From an uncultured bacterium (GTDB lineage Bacteria; Patescibacteriota; Patescibacteriia; Patescibacteriales; UBA12465), in the NCBI GenBank assembly GCA_903945435.1, contig CAJAVM010000019.1, forward strand, positions 1 to 39,606: 39,606 nt of DNA. Direction: 5' to 3'. This document shows positions 31,278 to 39,243 of this stretch, in pieces. Below the pieces are notes generated by a model. That model worked only from the letters and a program-made list of their open reading frames with translations. It was not told the DNA's origin and searched no databases. A program made the translations under genes and the position numbers. The number at the start of each line of letters is the position of its first letter. Positions within the stretch are counted from its first letter, which is position 1.

Positions 31278-32975
31278 TTATCTTTTTTTTGCCGAAAATT
31301 TAGTATGCAATAATTTCGCCTCTAATTTATGCTTTTTAACCCAATCATAATATTCAACCATCGATTTATTTTCATGGGCACGTCTTACATCTTTGCCGCT
31401 ATCAATCTTATACATCCCTTCTAAACGTTTTTTACGAATTACATCAGTCGTTGGCATCGGTTGACCGCCACCACCAAGACACCCCCCTGGACAAGCCATT
31501 ACCTCTATATAATGGTATTTTTTAAGTTTTGGCAAGATATGCTCAAAATGACCGATTCCGTTTACAACTCCGACTTTAAGTTTATGCCCTGCTAAGTTAA
31601 CCGACGCTTCTTTAAAACCCTTGAGCCCTCTAACCTCTTTAAACTCTAAACGACTAGAACAAAGCTTATTTTTACTACCCTTGCAGGCCATAGATAGAGC
31701 CGATCTTAGAGCTGATTCCATTACTCCTCCCGAAGCGCCATAAATCGCCGCCGCACCTGAACCATCATTAAATATTGGCTCGGTCTCACTATCAACTAAA
31801 TTTTTAAAATCAATTTTATTCTTCTTTATAATAAAAGCTAATTCTCTAGTTGTTAAAACATGGTCGACTAAAGGTCGGCCTTCATATTTTAATTCTGGAC
31901 GTGCTGCTTCATATTTTTTAGAAGTACAAGGAACAATCGAAACAACAATAATCTTTTTAGAATCAATTTTATTCTTAGTCGCAAAATAACTTTTAATTGC
32001 TCCCGCGCTATGAATATGGGGCGAACGAGCCGTAGTTAAGTGTGGTAATAATTCTGGATGATAATATTCGGCATAAGCTACCCAAGCCGGACAGCATGAA
32101 GTAGTCATCGGAAAAACCGCTTTTTTATCATTAAGTCTTTCAACTAATTCTTCCGCCTCAGTCATGGTTGTAATATCGGCTCCGAAGTTAACATCAAAGA
32201 CGTGTGTAAACCCTAGAATTTTTAAAGCAGTATTTATTTTTTTAGCACAATTAACGCCATATTCCATCCCGAACTCTTCGCCAAGCGAAACTCTAACTGC
32301 TGGCGCAAATTGAGCAACCACAATTTTTTTATTATCCTTTAAAGCCGCTTCAACTTGTTTCCATTCTCCCTGTTCTTGCGCCGCCGCAACCGGACAAGCA
32401 TTTGCACATTGTCCACAATAAATACAAGCACTATTATTTTCTTTGTTCGGCTTAATTTCTTGATTGCAACCGTTACCCTCCATTTTTAAGAAATGAATTC
32501 CCTGTTTATCACAAGCAGAAATACAATTACTACAATCTATGCATTGTGTTCCATCAATTTCAACGGCATTAGCAAACTTATAGGTTTTACGATTAATTTT
32601 ACGGTCAGCAAAGCGAGCAAGTTTTAAATTATATTCACGCGCTAACTCAAGTAAAGTACAATCAAACCTTAAGGTACAATCGGCACACTTTTCAACATGA
32701 GAAGCAAACAACATTTCAACGTTCAGGTTGCGAGATTTTTGGACGCGTGCTGAATCAGTTAAGATTTCCATTCCTTCCGTTACCGCAGTCGAACACGCAG
32801 TACATAATTTATCTCGGCCCTTAACTTCAACAACACAAATACGACAACCAGCCCGAACGTCTAAATCGGGATGGTAACAAAGAGACGGAATTTTAATTCC
32901 ATTCTCTCTCGCGACTTCTAAAATAGTCTGGCCTTTGAGCGCCGAGAATTTTTTGTTGTTAATTTTAAGAATCAT
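31278..32975 (-). CDS. hydA: [FeFe] hydrogenase, large catalytic subunit
   Basis: 565 residues, with the same domain order as clostridial CpI. An N-terminal [2Fe-2S] domain has Cys33, Cys44, Cys47 and Cys61. A His-ligated cluster has His93, Cys97, Cys100 and Cys106. Two [4Fe-4S] clusters have Cys145/148/151/155 and Cys184/187/190/194. The H-cluster motifs are TSCCPAW (Cys294/295), IVPCTSKKYE (Cys350) and EVMACPGGCLGGGGQP (Cys495 and Cys499). In the second motif the usual Met before Pro-Cys is Val348. A proton-path serine is present in ARSPH. It makes or consumes H2. It overlaps the preceding gene by one base (TAATG). Maturation genes hydE/F/G are not in the window. Confidence 0.95.
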   Translation of the reverse strand: MILKINNKKFSALKGQTILEVARENGIKIPSLCYHPDLDVRAGCRICVVEVKGRDKLCTACSTAVTEGMEILTDSARVQKSRNLNVEMLFASHVEKCADCTLRFDCTLLELAREYNLKLARFADRKINRKTYKFANAVEIDGTQCIDCSNCISACDKQGIHFLKMEGNGCNQEIKPNKENNSACIYCGQCANACPVAAAQEQGEWKQVEAALKDNKKIVVAQFAPAVRVSLGEEFGMEYGVNCAKKINTALKILGFTHVFDVNFGADITTMTEAEELVERLNDKKAVFPMTTSCCPAWVAYAEYYHPELLPHLTTARSPHIHSAGAIKSYFATKNKIDSKKIIVVSIVPCTSKKYEAARPELKYEGRPLVDHVLTTRELAFIIKKNKIDFKNLVDSETEPIFNDGSGAAAIYGASGGVMESALRSALSMACKGSKNKLCSSRLEFKEVRGLKGFKEASVNLAGHKLKVGVVNGIGHFEHILPKLKKYHYIEVMACPGGCLGGGGQPMPTTDVIRKKRLEGMYKIDSGKDVRRAHENKSMVEYYDWVKKHKLEAKLLHTKFSAKKR

Positions 32976-33784
32976 TATTTTTTTATTTTAACTAGATCTG
33001 TATAAATATTGTAAGAAAATAAAATAGCAATCGGGCCAATCAAGAAACTAAATATTTGAACCACAGTATTCCAAAGAGTATAACCAGCAGAATCTTTAGT
33101 CATCGCACTTAAAGGGGCCGCTATAATAGCGGTAACTACCCAAAGAATCAAACTTAACAATAAAATACGACCAACAACTGGCCAAAAATAACCTTTAACT
33201 AAAGCTCGACTACTTTTAATTGCCTCCATCCCTCTTTCTCCTTCAAAGAAAAAAGCATAAACCGCAAAGCTATATAATACAGAGAAGATTATTCCGGGAA
33301 TAATTAATAACAAAGTCCAGCCTATAATTAATAAAGCGGTTAACAAAGAAAGTCCGATATAGGGCCAAAATAAATCTTTCGTTTCTTTAAATATTTCTTT
33401 AGCTTCACCCTCATAATTTTTGCCAATCAATAAGTAGACGCCCATGTAAGCGCGGATACTAAAATAAATTGCAAACACTAAAGCAACAACGCCGACCGTA
33501 AGTCCCAATACCTTTAACATACTTGATACCGCAACATTATTTGCAAAAACAAAATTTAAAATTAGTAAAACAAGAATTATCCCTAATGGAATAAGAGTAA
33601 ATTTAATTGCCTCCCAATAAACCTTTAAAATTTTATTCAAATTTTTCCACCACACCAGAATCGCATTCTCTAGGATTTTAAATGTTGGGGTTAATTTTTG
33701 TTTTTGCATACTTGGCGAAGTAGCAGCGGGAATGTTTGTGACTGGAGTATTAATTACCGCTTCGGTTTGATTAATGTTTTCCAT
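32975..33784 (-). CDS. Polytopic membrane protein between the two hydrogenase genes
   Basis: 269 residues from the ATG at 33784. A longer frame reaches back into the NuoF-like gene and was rejected, because the extra 29 residues overlap coding sequence and have no ATG spacing advantage. The N-terminal 30 residues are polar, then about five to six membrane helices follow. GERGMEAIKSSRALVKGYFW recalls the GPDPase-membrane/YciC-like families, but the match is loose. The stop shares a base with the hydA start, so translation is coupled. A role in anchoring the hydrogenase is a guess from position only. Confidence 0.7.
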   Translation of the reverse strand: MENINQTEAVINTPVTNIPAATSPSMQKQKLTPTFKILENAILVWWKNLNKILKVYWEAIKFTLIPLGIILVLLILNFVFANNVAVSSMLKVLGLTVGVVALVFAIYFSIRAYMGVYLLIGKNYEGEAKEIFKETKDLFWPYIGLSLLTALLIIGWTLLLIIPGIIFSVLYSFAVYAFFFEGERGMEAIKSSRALVKGYFWPVVGRILLLSLILWVVTAIIAAPLSAMTKDSAGYTLWNTVVQIFSFLIGPIAILFSYNIYTDLVKIKK

Positions 33785-33794
33785 AGTTTTAATT

Positions 33795-34814
33795 TTAGTT
33801 GATATTTTCAAAATAGCTTTTAATAGTAACTGGTAAAGATGAACCCAGAGAACAAAGACTTGATTCTTCAAGATTATGAATTAAATCGTTAAACATTTGC
33901 TTATCATATTCCGACTTACTAGTTAATTCACGCAAACGATAAGTTCCCTCACGACAAGCAGTACAGGCCCCACAACTTTCAGTTTCGTAAAATTTAAACC
34001 AATAATCCAGCAGTTTCTTATGATCAGTTTTCTTATCATCAAAGACCATGAGCAACCCCGAACCCTCAACAGGTGCTTGCAATTGGTCAGAACGTAATAA
34101 TTCTCCACACACCTCACCGCCGGTCATCACAAAAAAATCAAATCCAGGATAGTTATTAGTCGCTCGTAAAACTTCTTCAGCGCTCATATCGGCTGGTAAA
34201 CAGAAAACTCCGTGATGCTTAACGGCCCCGGTTAAAGTATAGAAGCGTTTCCCTTCATATTTTCCTTTATCAATTAAACTAACATTATAAAAAGTCTCAA
34301 CGTTATTGATTAAAGTTGGGTGATAGTTCATCCCACTATCGGCTGGATAGGGCGGTTTTAACCTTGGTGCCGGGCGACGACCTTCAATAATATTAACTAT
34401 CGCTGTTTCTTCGCCACAAATATAAGACGGGGTTTCTGGTTTTGAGAAAAATTCAACTCTTGAGGCAAAAAGTTTATATTTTTTATTCTTTAAAACTTCT
34501 TTTATTTTTTTAGAGTAAGCTTTATAATATTCGGCTTTAAGAAAAAAATAAACTTTTTTTGTTTTAGCTGAACCTAAAAATTGATAAGCTAAAAAAACCC
34601 CATTAACAATTTCCTCGGTCTTATGTGCTAATAAATAGCCGTCCTTTTTTACTCCTGGTTCACCTTCAGCGCCATTAACAACAATTGAAGCAATTTGCTT
34701 ATACTTTAGAGCATTCTTAACAGCCATCCATTTCTGAGCAGTTGGGTAACCCGCACCACCTCGACCAACTAAACCAGCTGCGTCTATTTTTTGAATTATA
34801 TTTTTTTTAGTCAT
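33795..34814 (-). CDS. NuoF-like NADH-binding subunit (HydB-type) of the hydrogenase
   Basis: 339 residues, a compact NuoF core. The NADH/FMN site has GRGGAGYPTAQKW at 18-29 and NGAEGEPGVKKD at 47-58. ICGEETAIVNIIEGRRPAPR follows at 132-151. The N3 [4Fe-4S] cluster has Cys281, Cys284, Cys287 (ESCGACTACREGT) and Cys321 (SSLCSLGSS). The N-terminal thioredoxin-like [2Fe-2S] domain and the C-terminal ferredoxin domain of full-size HydB are both missing, and no NuoE/HydC gene is adjacent. It should feed electrons from NADH to HydA. It is 27 bases after the SDR gene. Confidence 0.9.
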   Translation of the reverse strand: MTKKNIIQKIDAAGLVGRGGAGYPTAQKWMAVKNALKYKQIASIVVNGAEGEPGVKKDGYLLAHKTEEIVNGVFLAYQFLGSAKTKKVYFFLKAEYYKAYSKKIKEVLKNKKYKLFASRVEFFSKPETPSYICGEETAIVNIIEGRRPAPRLKPPYPADSGMNYHPTLINNVETFYNVSLIDKGKYEGKRFYTLTGAVKHHGVFCLPADMSAEEVLRATNNYPGFDFFVMTGGEVCGELLRSDQLQAPVEGSGLLMVFDDKKTDHKKLLDYWFKFYETESCGACTACREGTYRLRELTSKSEYDKQMFNDLIHNLEESSLCSLGSSLPVTIKSYFENIN

Positions 34815-34841
34815 CTAAATTACTAAAAATTGTAATATATT

Positions 34842-35579
34842 TTATCTTGCTGTCCAACCGCCATCAACATGAAGTATTGTTCCGGTTACATACTTTGCTT
34901 CATCACTTGCTAAATATAAGGCGGCATATGCGATATCATTAGCCTCACCAACATAACCCAAGGGGGTATTCCCAGTAACCAACTTGTTAAAACTATCGTT
35001 ATTTAACATACCCTTGGTCATATTTGTAAGAATAAACCCGGGGGCAATAGCATTAACTCTAATACCATATGAAGCTAAATCTAAAGCGGCGGCATGAGTT
35101 AATTGAACAACCCCACCCTTTGAAGCACAATAAGCAACCGTTCCCGGAAGTCCGACTGTTCCTAAAATAGAGCTCAAATTAACAATTGAACCCTTAATAC
35201 CTTTCTCTTTCATAACCTGAGCGGCTAATTGAGAACCGTAAAAAGTACCGCTAAGATTAACGCCGATAGTTTTCTCCCAAACATCATCCTTAACATCCAA
35301 GATACTACCAGTTGTTCCCACGCCAGCATTATTTATCATAATATCTAAAGCGCCAAATTTCTCTATCGCTTTTTGAATTAAAGTAGCTACTTCTTCACGC
35401 TTCGCAACGTCACACTTAACATAAATCGCCTTTTCAGCATCAATAGTGAGATCAACTGGCGCATCGTAAATATCTGAATAGACAACTTTTGCCCCCTCCG
35501 CTACAAATAATTCGGCCATTGCTTTACCTAGCCCAGAAGCCGCACCAGTTACAATCGCAATTTTATTTTCAAGTCTCAT
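34842..35579 (-). CDS. Short-chain dehydrogenase/reductase
   Basis: 245 residues, classical SDR. The cofactor loop TGAASGLGKA lies near residue 11, MINNAGVG follows the central strand, and the catalytic Ser/Tyr/Lys are in LSSILG and YCASK. ALYLASDEAKYVTGTILHVD is the usual C-terminal motif. FabG-like oxoacyl reductase or a sugar/polyol dehydrogenase are both possible; the substrate cannot be told from sequence. VVYSDIYDAP, with an acidic residue after the second strand, favours NAD(H) over NADP(H), fitting the NADH theme of the operon. Confidence 0.85.
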   Translation of the reverse strand: MRLENKIAIVTGAASGLGKAMAELFVAEGAKVVYSDIYDAPVDLTIDAEKAIYVKCDVAKREEVATLIQKAIEKFGALDIMINNAGVGTTGSILDVKDDVWEKTIGVNLSGTFYGSQLAAQVMKEKGIKGSIVNLSSILGTVGLPGTVAYCASKGGVVQLTHAAALDLASYGIRVNAIAPGFILTNMTKGMLNNDSFNKLVTGNTPLGYVGEANDIAYAALYLASDEAKYVTGTILHVDGGWTAR

Positions 35580-35604
35580 ATATTTAATATTAAACTTTAA
35601 TTAA

Positions 35605-36615
35605 CTATTTAATGAACTTACCAAGATAAGCAGCTAACTCTACTAAACGATTAGAGTATCCCCATTCATTATCGTACCAAGAAATAACTTTCAATAAATC
35701 TCCACCAACTACTTTAGTTGATAATAAATCGATAATAGTACTATGAGGATTTCCAATAATATCTGAAGAAACTAATTCTTCTTCTGAGGCTTCAATAATT
35801 CCCTTCATTTTACCAGCTGCGGCTTTTTGGAAAGCCTTATTTACTGCTTCAACTGTTGTTTTCTTTTCTAATAAATAAACAGTATCACATAAAGAGCCAA
35901 CTGGAGTAGGAACGCGAACTGCTAAACCATCAAACTTATCCTTTAAGGACGGGATAGTTTCCGCAGTTGCTGTAGCCGCCCCGGTAGTTGTGGGAACTAT
36001 ATTAATTGCGGCGGCACGAGCACGTCTTAAATCTTTATGAGGCCCATCAACTAAATTTTGATCAGCAGTATAAGAATGAATAGTAGTCATTAATGCTTTT
36101 TTTATTCCAAAAGCACCCTTAATAACAGCGGTTGCTGGAGCCAAACAATTAGTCGTACAGGATGCGCAAGAAACTATATGGTCAGTGCGTCCAACTTTAT
36201 TTTCATTAACACCCATCACAATAGTCTTAACTCCGCCTTTAGCTGGAGCAGAAATAATAACCTTTTTAGCACCAGCAGCTAAATGTAAGCTTAAATCCTC
36301 CTTAGATCTAAAACGTCCTGTGCATTCCAAGACAATATCGACTTTATACTTTGCCCAAGGTAATTCAACCGGGTCCTTCACTGCTAAAACGGGAATTTTT
36401 ACACCATCAACGACAATAGAGTCTTTAGTAGAGGTTACCTTACGGCTATAACGTCCGTAGCAAGAATCAACTTGTAGAAGATGAGCTAAAGTCTCTGAAT
36501 CAGTTAAGTCATTAACTGCGACCACATTTAAATTAGGGAAATTATCAAAAATAATTTCAAAAGCGGCTCGACCAATACGGCCGAAACCATTAATAGCAAC
36601 GTTGATTTTTCTCAT
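35605..36615 (-). CDS. gap: Glyceraldehyde-3-phosphate dehydrogenase
   Basis: 336 residues; oxidises GAP to 1,3-bisphosphoglycerate and makes NADH. The start INGFGRIGR is the Rossmann loop. The catalytic cysteine is in SCASCTTNCLAP, with a histidine in TTIHSYT. WYDNEWGYSNRLVEL closes the protein. It is the first gene of the operon that continues into the SDR and hydrogenase genes, with gaps of 25 and 27 bases, and has an extended -10 promoter. It ends in TAG, the second of only two non-TAA stops. Confidence 0.97.
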   Translation of the reverse strand: MRKINVAINGFGRIGRAAFEIIFDNFPNLNVVAVNDLTDSETLAHLLQVDSCYGRYSRKVTSTKDSIVVDGVKIPVLAVKDPVELPWAKYKVDIVLECTGRFRSKEDLSLHLAAGAKKVIISAPAKGGVKTIVMGVNENKVGRTDHIVSCASCTTNCLAPATAVIKGAFGIKKALMTTIHSYTADQNLVDGPHKDLRRARAAAINIVPTTTGAATATAETIPSLKDKFDGLAVRVPTPVGSLCDTVYLLEKKTTVEAVNKAFQKAAAGKMKGIIEASEEELVSSDIIGNPHSTIIDLLSTKVVGGDLLKVISWYDNEWGYSNRLVELAAYLGKFIK

Positions 36616-36649
36616 AAATATATAATTATGTGTTTATTAACTTTTTATT

Positions 36650-36658
36650 ATTATAACA
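36650..36658 (-). promoter_or_regulatory. Extended -10 promoter of the gap-hydrogenase operon
   Basis: Minus strand TGTTATAAT, a perfect extended -10; the -35 region (TTTTCA) is weak. It lies about 34 bases before the gap ATG. Confidence 0.65.
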
Positions 36659-36679
36659 TAAAATATAAATTATGAAAAA

Positions 36680-36710
36680 CAAAAAAACCGCTCTTTCGAG
36701 CGATTTTTTA
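36680..36710. terminator. Terminator after the PSP1 gene, bidirectional
   Basis: On the minus strand AATCGCTC / GAGCGGTT with a GAAA tetraloop, then T7. The T-run on the plus side makes it usable both ways. Confidence 0.85.
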
Positions 36711-36724
36711 TATAATTATAGGTC

Positions 36725-37546
36725 TTATTTTTTCTTATTTTTACGATTAATATCAACTTCGATTGTAATATCTCTTTCATCAGCTTTTTCGGGAGGGATT
36801 CTAACATCAACCGTTTGTTTCAAGATATGATGACCGCAAACAGTTCCGCGCACACCATCAACATTAACCTTAGTTCCTATTGGTGGTAGTTTACCAGCCA
36901 TATCTTTATACCCCTCGTACTCGTAAGAAAGACAACACATTAAACGTCCACACATGCCTGATATTCTTTCGGAGCCACGATGGACAACTTGTTGTGCTTC
37001 AGCCATTTCCGAAGTAATCGAAGAGAACTCACAGAGGAACTCACGACAACACAAACCACGACCACAAGACCCGCAATCACCGGTAATTTTAGCCTCATCT
37101 CTAGTTCCAATTTGTGTAAGACGAATATTAGCACTGAATCTAGCTGCTAATTCTTTTACTAAATCACGAAAATCGACTCGACCATCAGACGTAAAAGCAA
37201 AATTAATACGATTACCGTCTAGCGAAAAATGAGCATCAATCAACTTCATTGGTAGGCTTGTTCTTTCAATCGCCTGACGACAAAAATTCATCACCTCATT
37301 TTTACGCTTTTCGTCGGCAACTTTTTCTATATCTTCAAAAACAGCCTTTCTTAAAATTGGTTTAATTTCTTTAGCCGTTCCGTCTTCCGCTTTTTCCTGT
37401 TCATCACAAAAAGAAATAATTTTACCTAGTTCTTTTCCCATCTCCGTTTCAACAATAACATAATCACCTGTGACTAATTCCAAGCCGGCAGTTGAAAAAT
37501 TATAAGCCTTATCCCAAGGGGCAAATTGTACTTGGACTATTTTCAT
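36725..37546 (-). CDS. ricT: PSP1-domain protein (RicT/YaaT type)
   Basis: 273 residues, close to Bacillus YaaT in length. The cysteine-rich core CGSCGRGLCCREFLCEF, followed by SGMCGRLMCCLSYEYEGY, is the PSP1 signature. In Bacillus the Ric complex carries Fe-S clusters and modulates RNase Y and mRNA processing. Its Ric partners are not in the window. It is third in rpsB-tsf-PSP1, 26 bases downstream of tsf. The function in this lineage is inferred from the family. Confidence 0.85.
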   Translation of the reverse strand: MKIVQVQFAPWDKAYNFSTAGLELVTGDYVIVETEMGKELGKIISFCDEQEKAEDGTAKEIKPILRKAVFEDIEKVADEKRKNEVMNFCRQAIERTSLPMKLIDAHFSLDGNRINFAFTSDGRVDFRDLVKELAARFSANIRLTQIGTRDEAKITGDCGSCGRGLCCREFLCEFSSITSEMAEAQQVVHRGSERISGMCGRLMCCLSYEYEGYKDMAGKLPPIGTKVNVDGVRGTVCGHHILKQTVDVRIPPEKADERDITIEVDINRKNKKK

Positions 37547-37572
37547 AAATTCAAATTAATTTTTGAATTTAT

Positions 37573-38367
37573 TTAAAGAGAGAATCTAACAAATTTGATA
37601 ATCTTAGCAGAACCTAAAATATCTTTAATTTTCTTTTTATCGTCTTTGATATATTCTTGTTCGTTAAGACAAACTTCGGAATAGTATTTACCCATTTTAC
37701 CAGCAACAATCTTTTCTACCATTTCTTCTGGCTTACCTTCCTTCAAAAGTTGAGCCTTATATATTTCCTTTTCTTTATCCATTTCTTCTTGAGCAACTTC
37801 TTCTGGATTTAAATATTTAGGATTAGCAGCCGCAACTTGCATCGCAACATCAGCTGCGATTTCACTTTTTTCTGGTTGATCAAGAGCAACTAAAACACCA
37901 ATCTTACCACCAAGATGAGAGTAAGCAGCAACTGTAGCAGCACTCAATATCTCAAAACGTTTAACACTCATTTTTTCACCAATAGTTCCACTTAAAGTAT
38001 CCAAAGACTCAGAAACAGTTGAAGCTTCAAAAGGAGCGCTCAAAAGTGCTTCTAAATTTGCTGGCTTAACATTTTTTACTACCTCTAAAATCTGCTCAGC
38101 AAAAGCTTGAAATTTTTCATTACGAGAAACGAAATCAGTTTCAGAATTTAATTCTAAAATATAACCTTCATTTTTTTCAGCATTAACAGCAACCTTGACT
38201 ACACCTTCATTAGTTTCTCTATCGGTACGTTTAGCTGCTTTAGCAATTCCCTTTTTACGTAAAATTGCGACCGCCTTTTCTAAATCGTTATCAGCTTCTT
38301 TCAAAGCTTTTTGACAATCAACCATACCAGCGCCGGTCATGTCGCGCAATTTTTTTATAAGTTCCAT
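37573..38367 (-). CDS. tsf: Translation elongation factor Ts
   Basis: 264 residues from the ATG at 38367. A frame 12 codons longer exists, but the extra residues (MPAWHFRFLLIN) are read from the intergenic hairpin and do not belong to the family. The N-terminal UBA-like domain has MELIKKLRDMTGAGMVDCQKAL, and the core has LNSETDFVSRNEKFQ. It is the nucleotide exchange factor for EF-Tu. It follows rpsB, the standard order. Confidence 0.96.
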   Translation of the reverse strand: MELIKKLRDMTGAGMVDCQKALKEADNDLEKAVAILRKKGIAKAAKRTDRETNEGVVKVAVNAEKNEGYILELNSETDFVSRNEKFQAFAEQILEVVKNVKPANLEALLSAPFEASTVSESLDTLSGTIGEKMSVKRFEILSAATVAAYSHLGGKIGVLVALDQPEKSEIAADVAMQVAAANPKYLNPEEVAQEEMDKEKEIYKAQLLKEGKPEEMVEKIVAGKMGKYYSEVCLNEQEYIKDDKKKIKDILGSAKIIKFVRFSL

Positions 38368-38382
38368 ATTGATAAGCAAGAA

Positions 38383-38411
38383 TCTAAAATGCCATGCGGG
38401 CAAATTTTAGA
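38383..38411 (-). promoter_or_regulatory. Hairpin between rpsB and tsf
   Basis: TCTAAAA / TTTTAGA outer arms with an inner GCC / GGC pair; read on the minus strand it ends 16 bases before the tsf ATG. There is no terminal T-run, so it is a possible RNA-processing or translational element rather than a terminator. Confidence 0.4.
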
Positions 38412-38429
38412 AATCTATAATTAATTTTT

Positions 38430-39116
38430 TTAGCTTTTTTTAACACCAAGAAGAACATCCTTGATAGTCTTTAAAACCAAAGTGATAGTTTTAGTCGCGT
38501 CGTCATTAGCCGGAATTGGGTAGTTAACTTCTTCCGGATTAACGTTAGTATCGCAAATAGCAATGATTGGAATATTCTTTTGTTGAGCTTCTTTAATGGC
38601 AGTTTCTTCTTCTTTAATATCCCAAACGAAAAGAGCGTCCGGAAGCTTATTTAAAGAAGTTAAGCCACCAACACGAACTTTTAATTTTCCGATTTCTCTA
38701 TCAAATTCCAATCTTTCTTTCTTTGTATATTTTTCTAATTTACCTGAATCTTTTTTCTCAAGCAAATCTAAGTATTTTTTAACTGATTTTTTTACAACAG
38801 TGAAATTAGTTAAGTATCCACCTAACCATTTACCAACGATATACGGTTGGCCAATTTCAGTTGCCATTTTTTGTAATGGTTCAGAAACCTGATTCTTAGT
38901 TCCAACAAATAAGATACTCTTACCCTCGGAAACTAACTTAACCATAAAATCTAAAGCTTCTTCAAACTTTTCTTGAGTCTTTCTTAGATTAATGATGTAG
39001 ACTCCATTTTTAGAAGTAAAGATAAATTGCTTCATCTTTGGGTGCCAACGATTAGTACGATGGCCGAAGTGCATGCCGGCTTTCAGCATCTCTTCAACAC
39101 TTGGTGTTTTTGACAT
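38430..39116 (-). CDS. rpsB: 30S ribosomal protein S2 (uS2)
   Basis: 228 residues. The opening is MLKAGMHFGHRTNRWHPKM, followed by NGVYIINLRKTQEKFEEAL. The C-terminal CDTNVNPEEVNYPIPANDDA is the family signature. It is slightly shorter than the E. coli protein and lacks a long tail. It is first in rpsB-tsf-PSP1 and is preceded by a long structured leader. Confidence 0.97.
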   Translation of the reverse strand: MSKTPSVEEMLKAGMHFGHRTNRWHPKMKQFIFTSKNGVYIINLRKTQEKFEEALDFMVKLVSEGKSILFVGTKNQVSEPLQKMATEIGQPYIVGKWLGGYLTNFTVVKKSVKKYLDLLEKKDSGKLEKYTKKERLEFDREIGKLKVRVGGLTSLNKLPDALFVWDIKEEETAIKEAQQKNIPIIAICDTNVNPEEVNYPIPANDDATKTITLVLKTIKDVLLGVKKS

Positions 39117-39136
39117 ATTTTTTCTTTGTTACGTCT

Positions 39137-39192
39137 GCCCCCTTGCCTCGCAATAAACGAGGAAGAAAATAATGGCCTAAGACCATAGGGGC
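39137..39192 (-). promoter_or_regulatory. Three-way-junction RNA in the rpsB leader
   Basis: On the minus-strand RNA, GCCCC (39188-39192) closes with GGGGC (39137-39141). Inside are two hairpins: AUGGUC / GGCCAU with a UUA loop (39072+100 to 39186, i.e. 39172-39186), and CCUCG / CGAGG with a 7-base loop (39146-39162). A U-G pair in the first hairpin only works on the minus strand, supporting an RNA there. It ends about 20 bases before the rpsB ATG and is a candidate S2 autoregulatory site. Confidence 0.6.
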
Positions 39193-39210
39193 ATGATGAT
39201 TAATTAAAAA

Positions 39211-39236
39211 GAGTCTGCTTAAAGACGCAGAATCTC
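39211..39236 (-). terminator. Hairpin at the 5' end of the rpsB transcript
   Basis: UCUGC / GCAGA plus GAG / CUC with a two-base bulge, followed by a U5 run on the minus strand. The expected start lies at about 39237, so the RNA begins with this terminator-like hairpin. Confidence 0.5.
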
Positions 39237-39243
39237 TATCTAT

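Noticed and set aside
33785-33871. Extended start of the membrane protein between hydB and hydA
   Set aside because: It would overlap the end of the NuoF-like gene by 77 bases; the internal ATG at 33784 is 10 bases after that stop.
38368-38403. Extended tsf start
   Set aside because: The 12 extra residues come from the rpsB-tsf intergenic hairpin; EF-Ts begins at MELIKKLRD.
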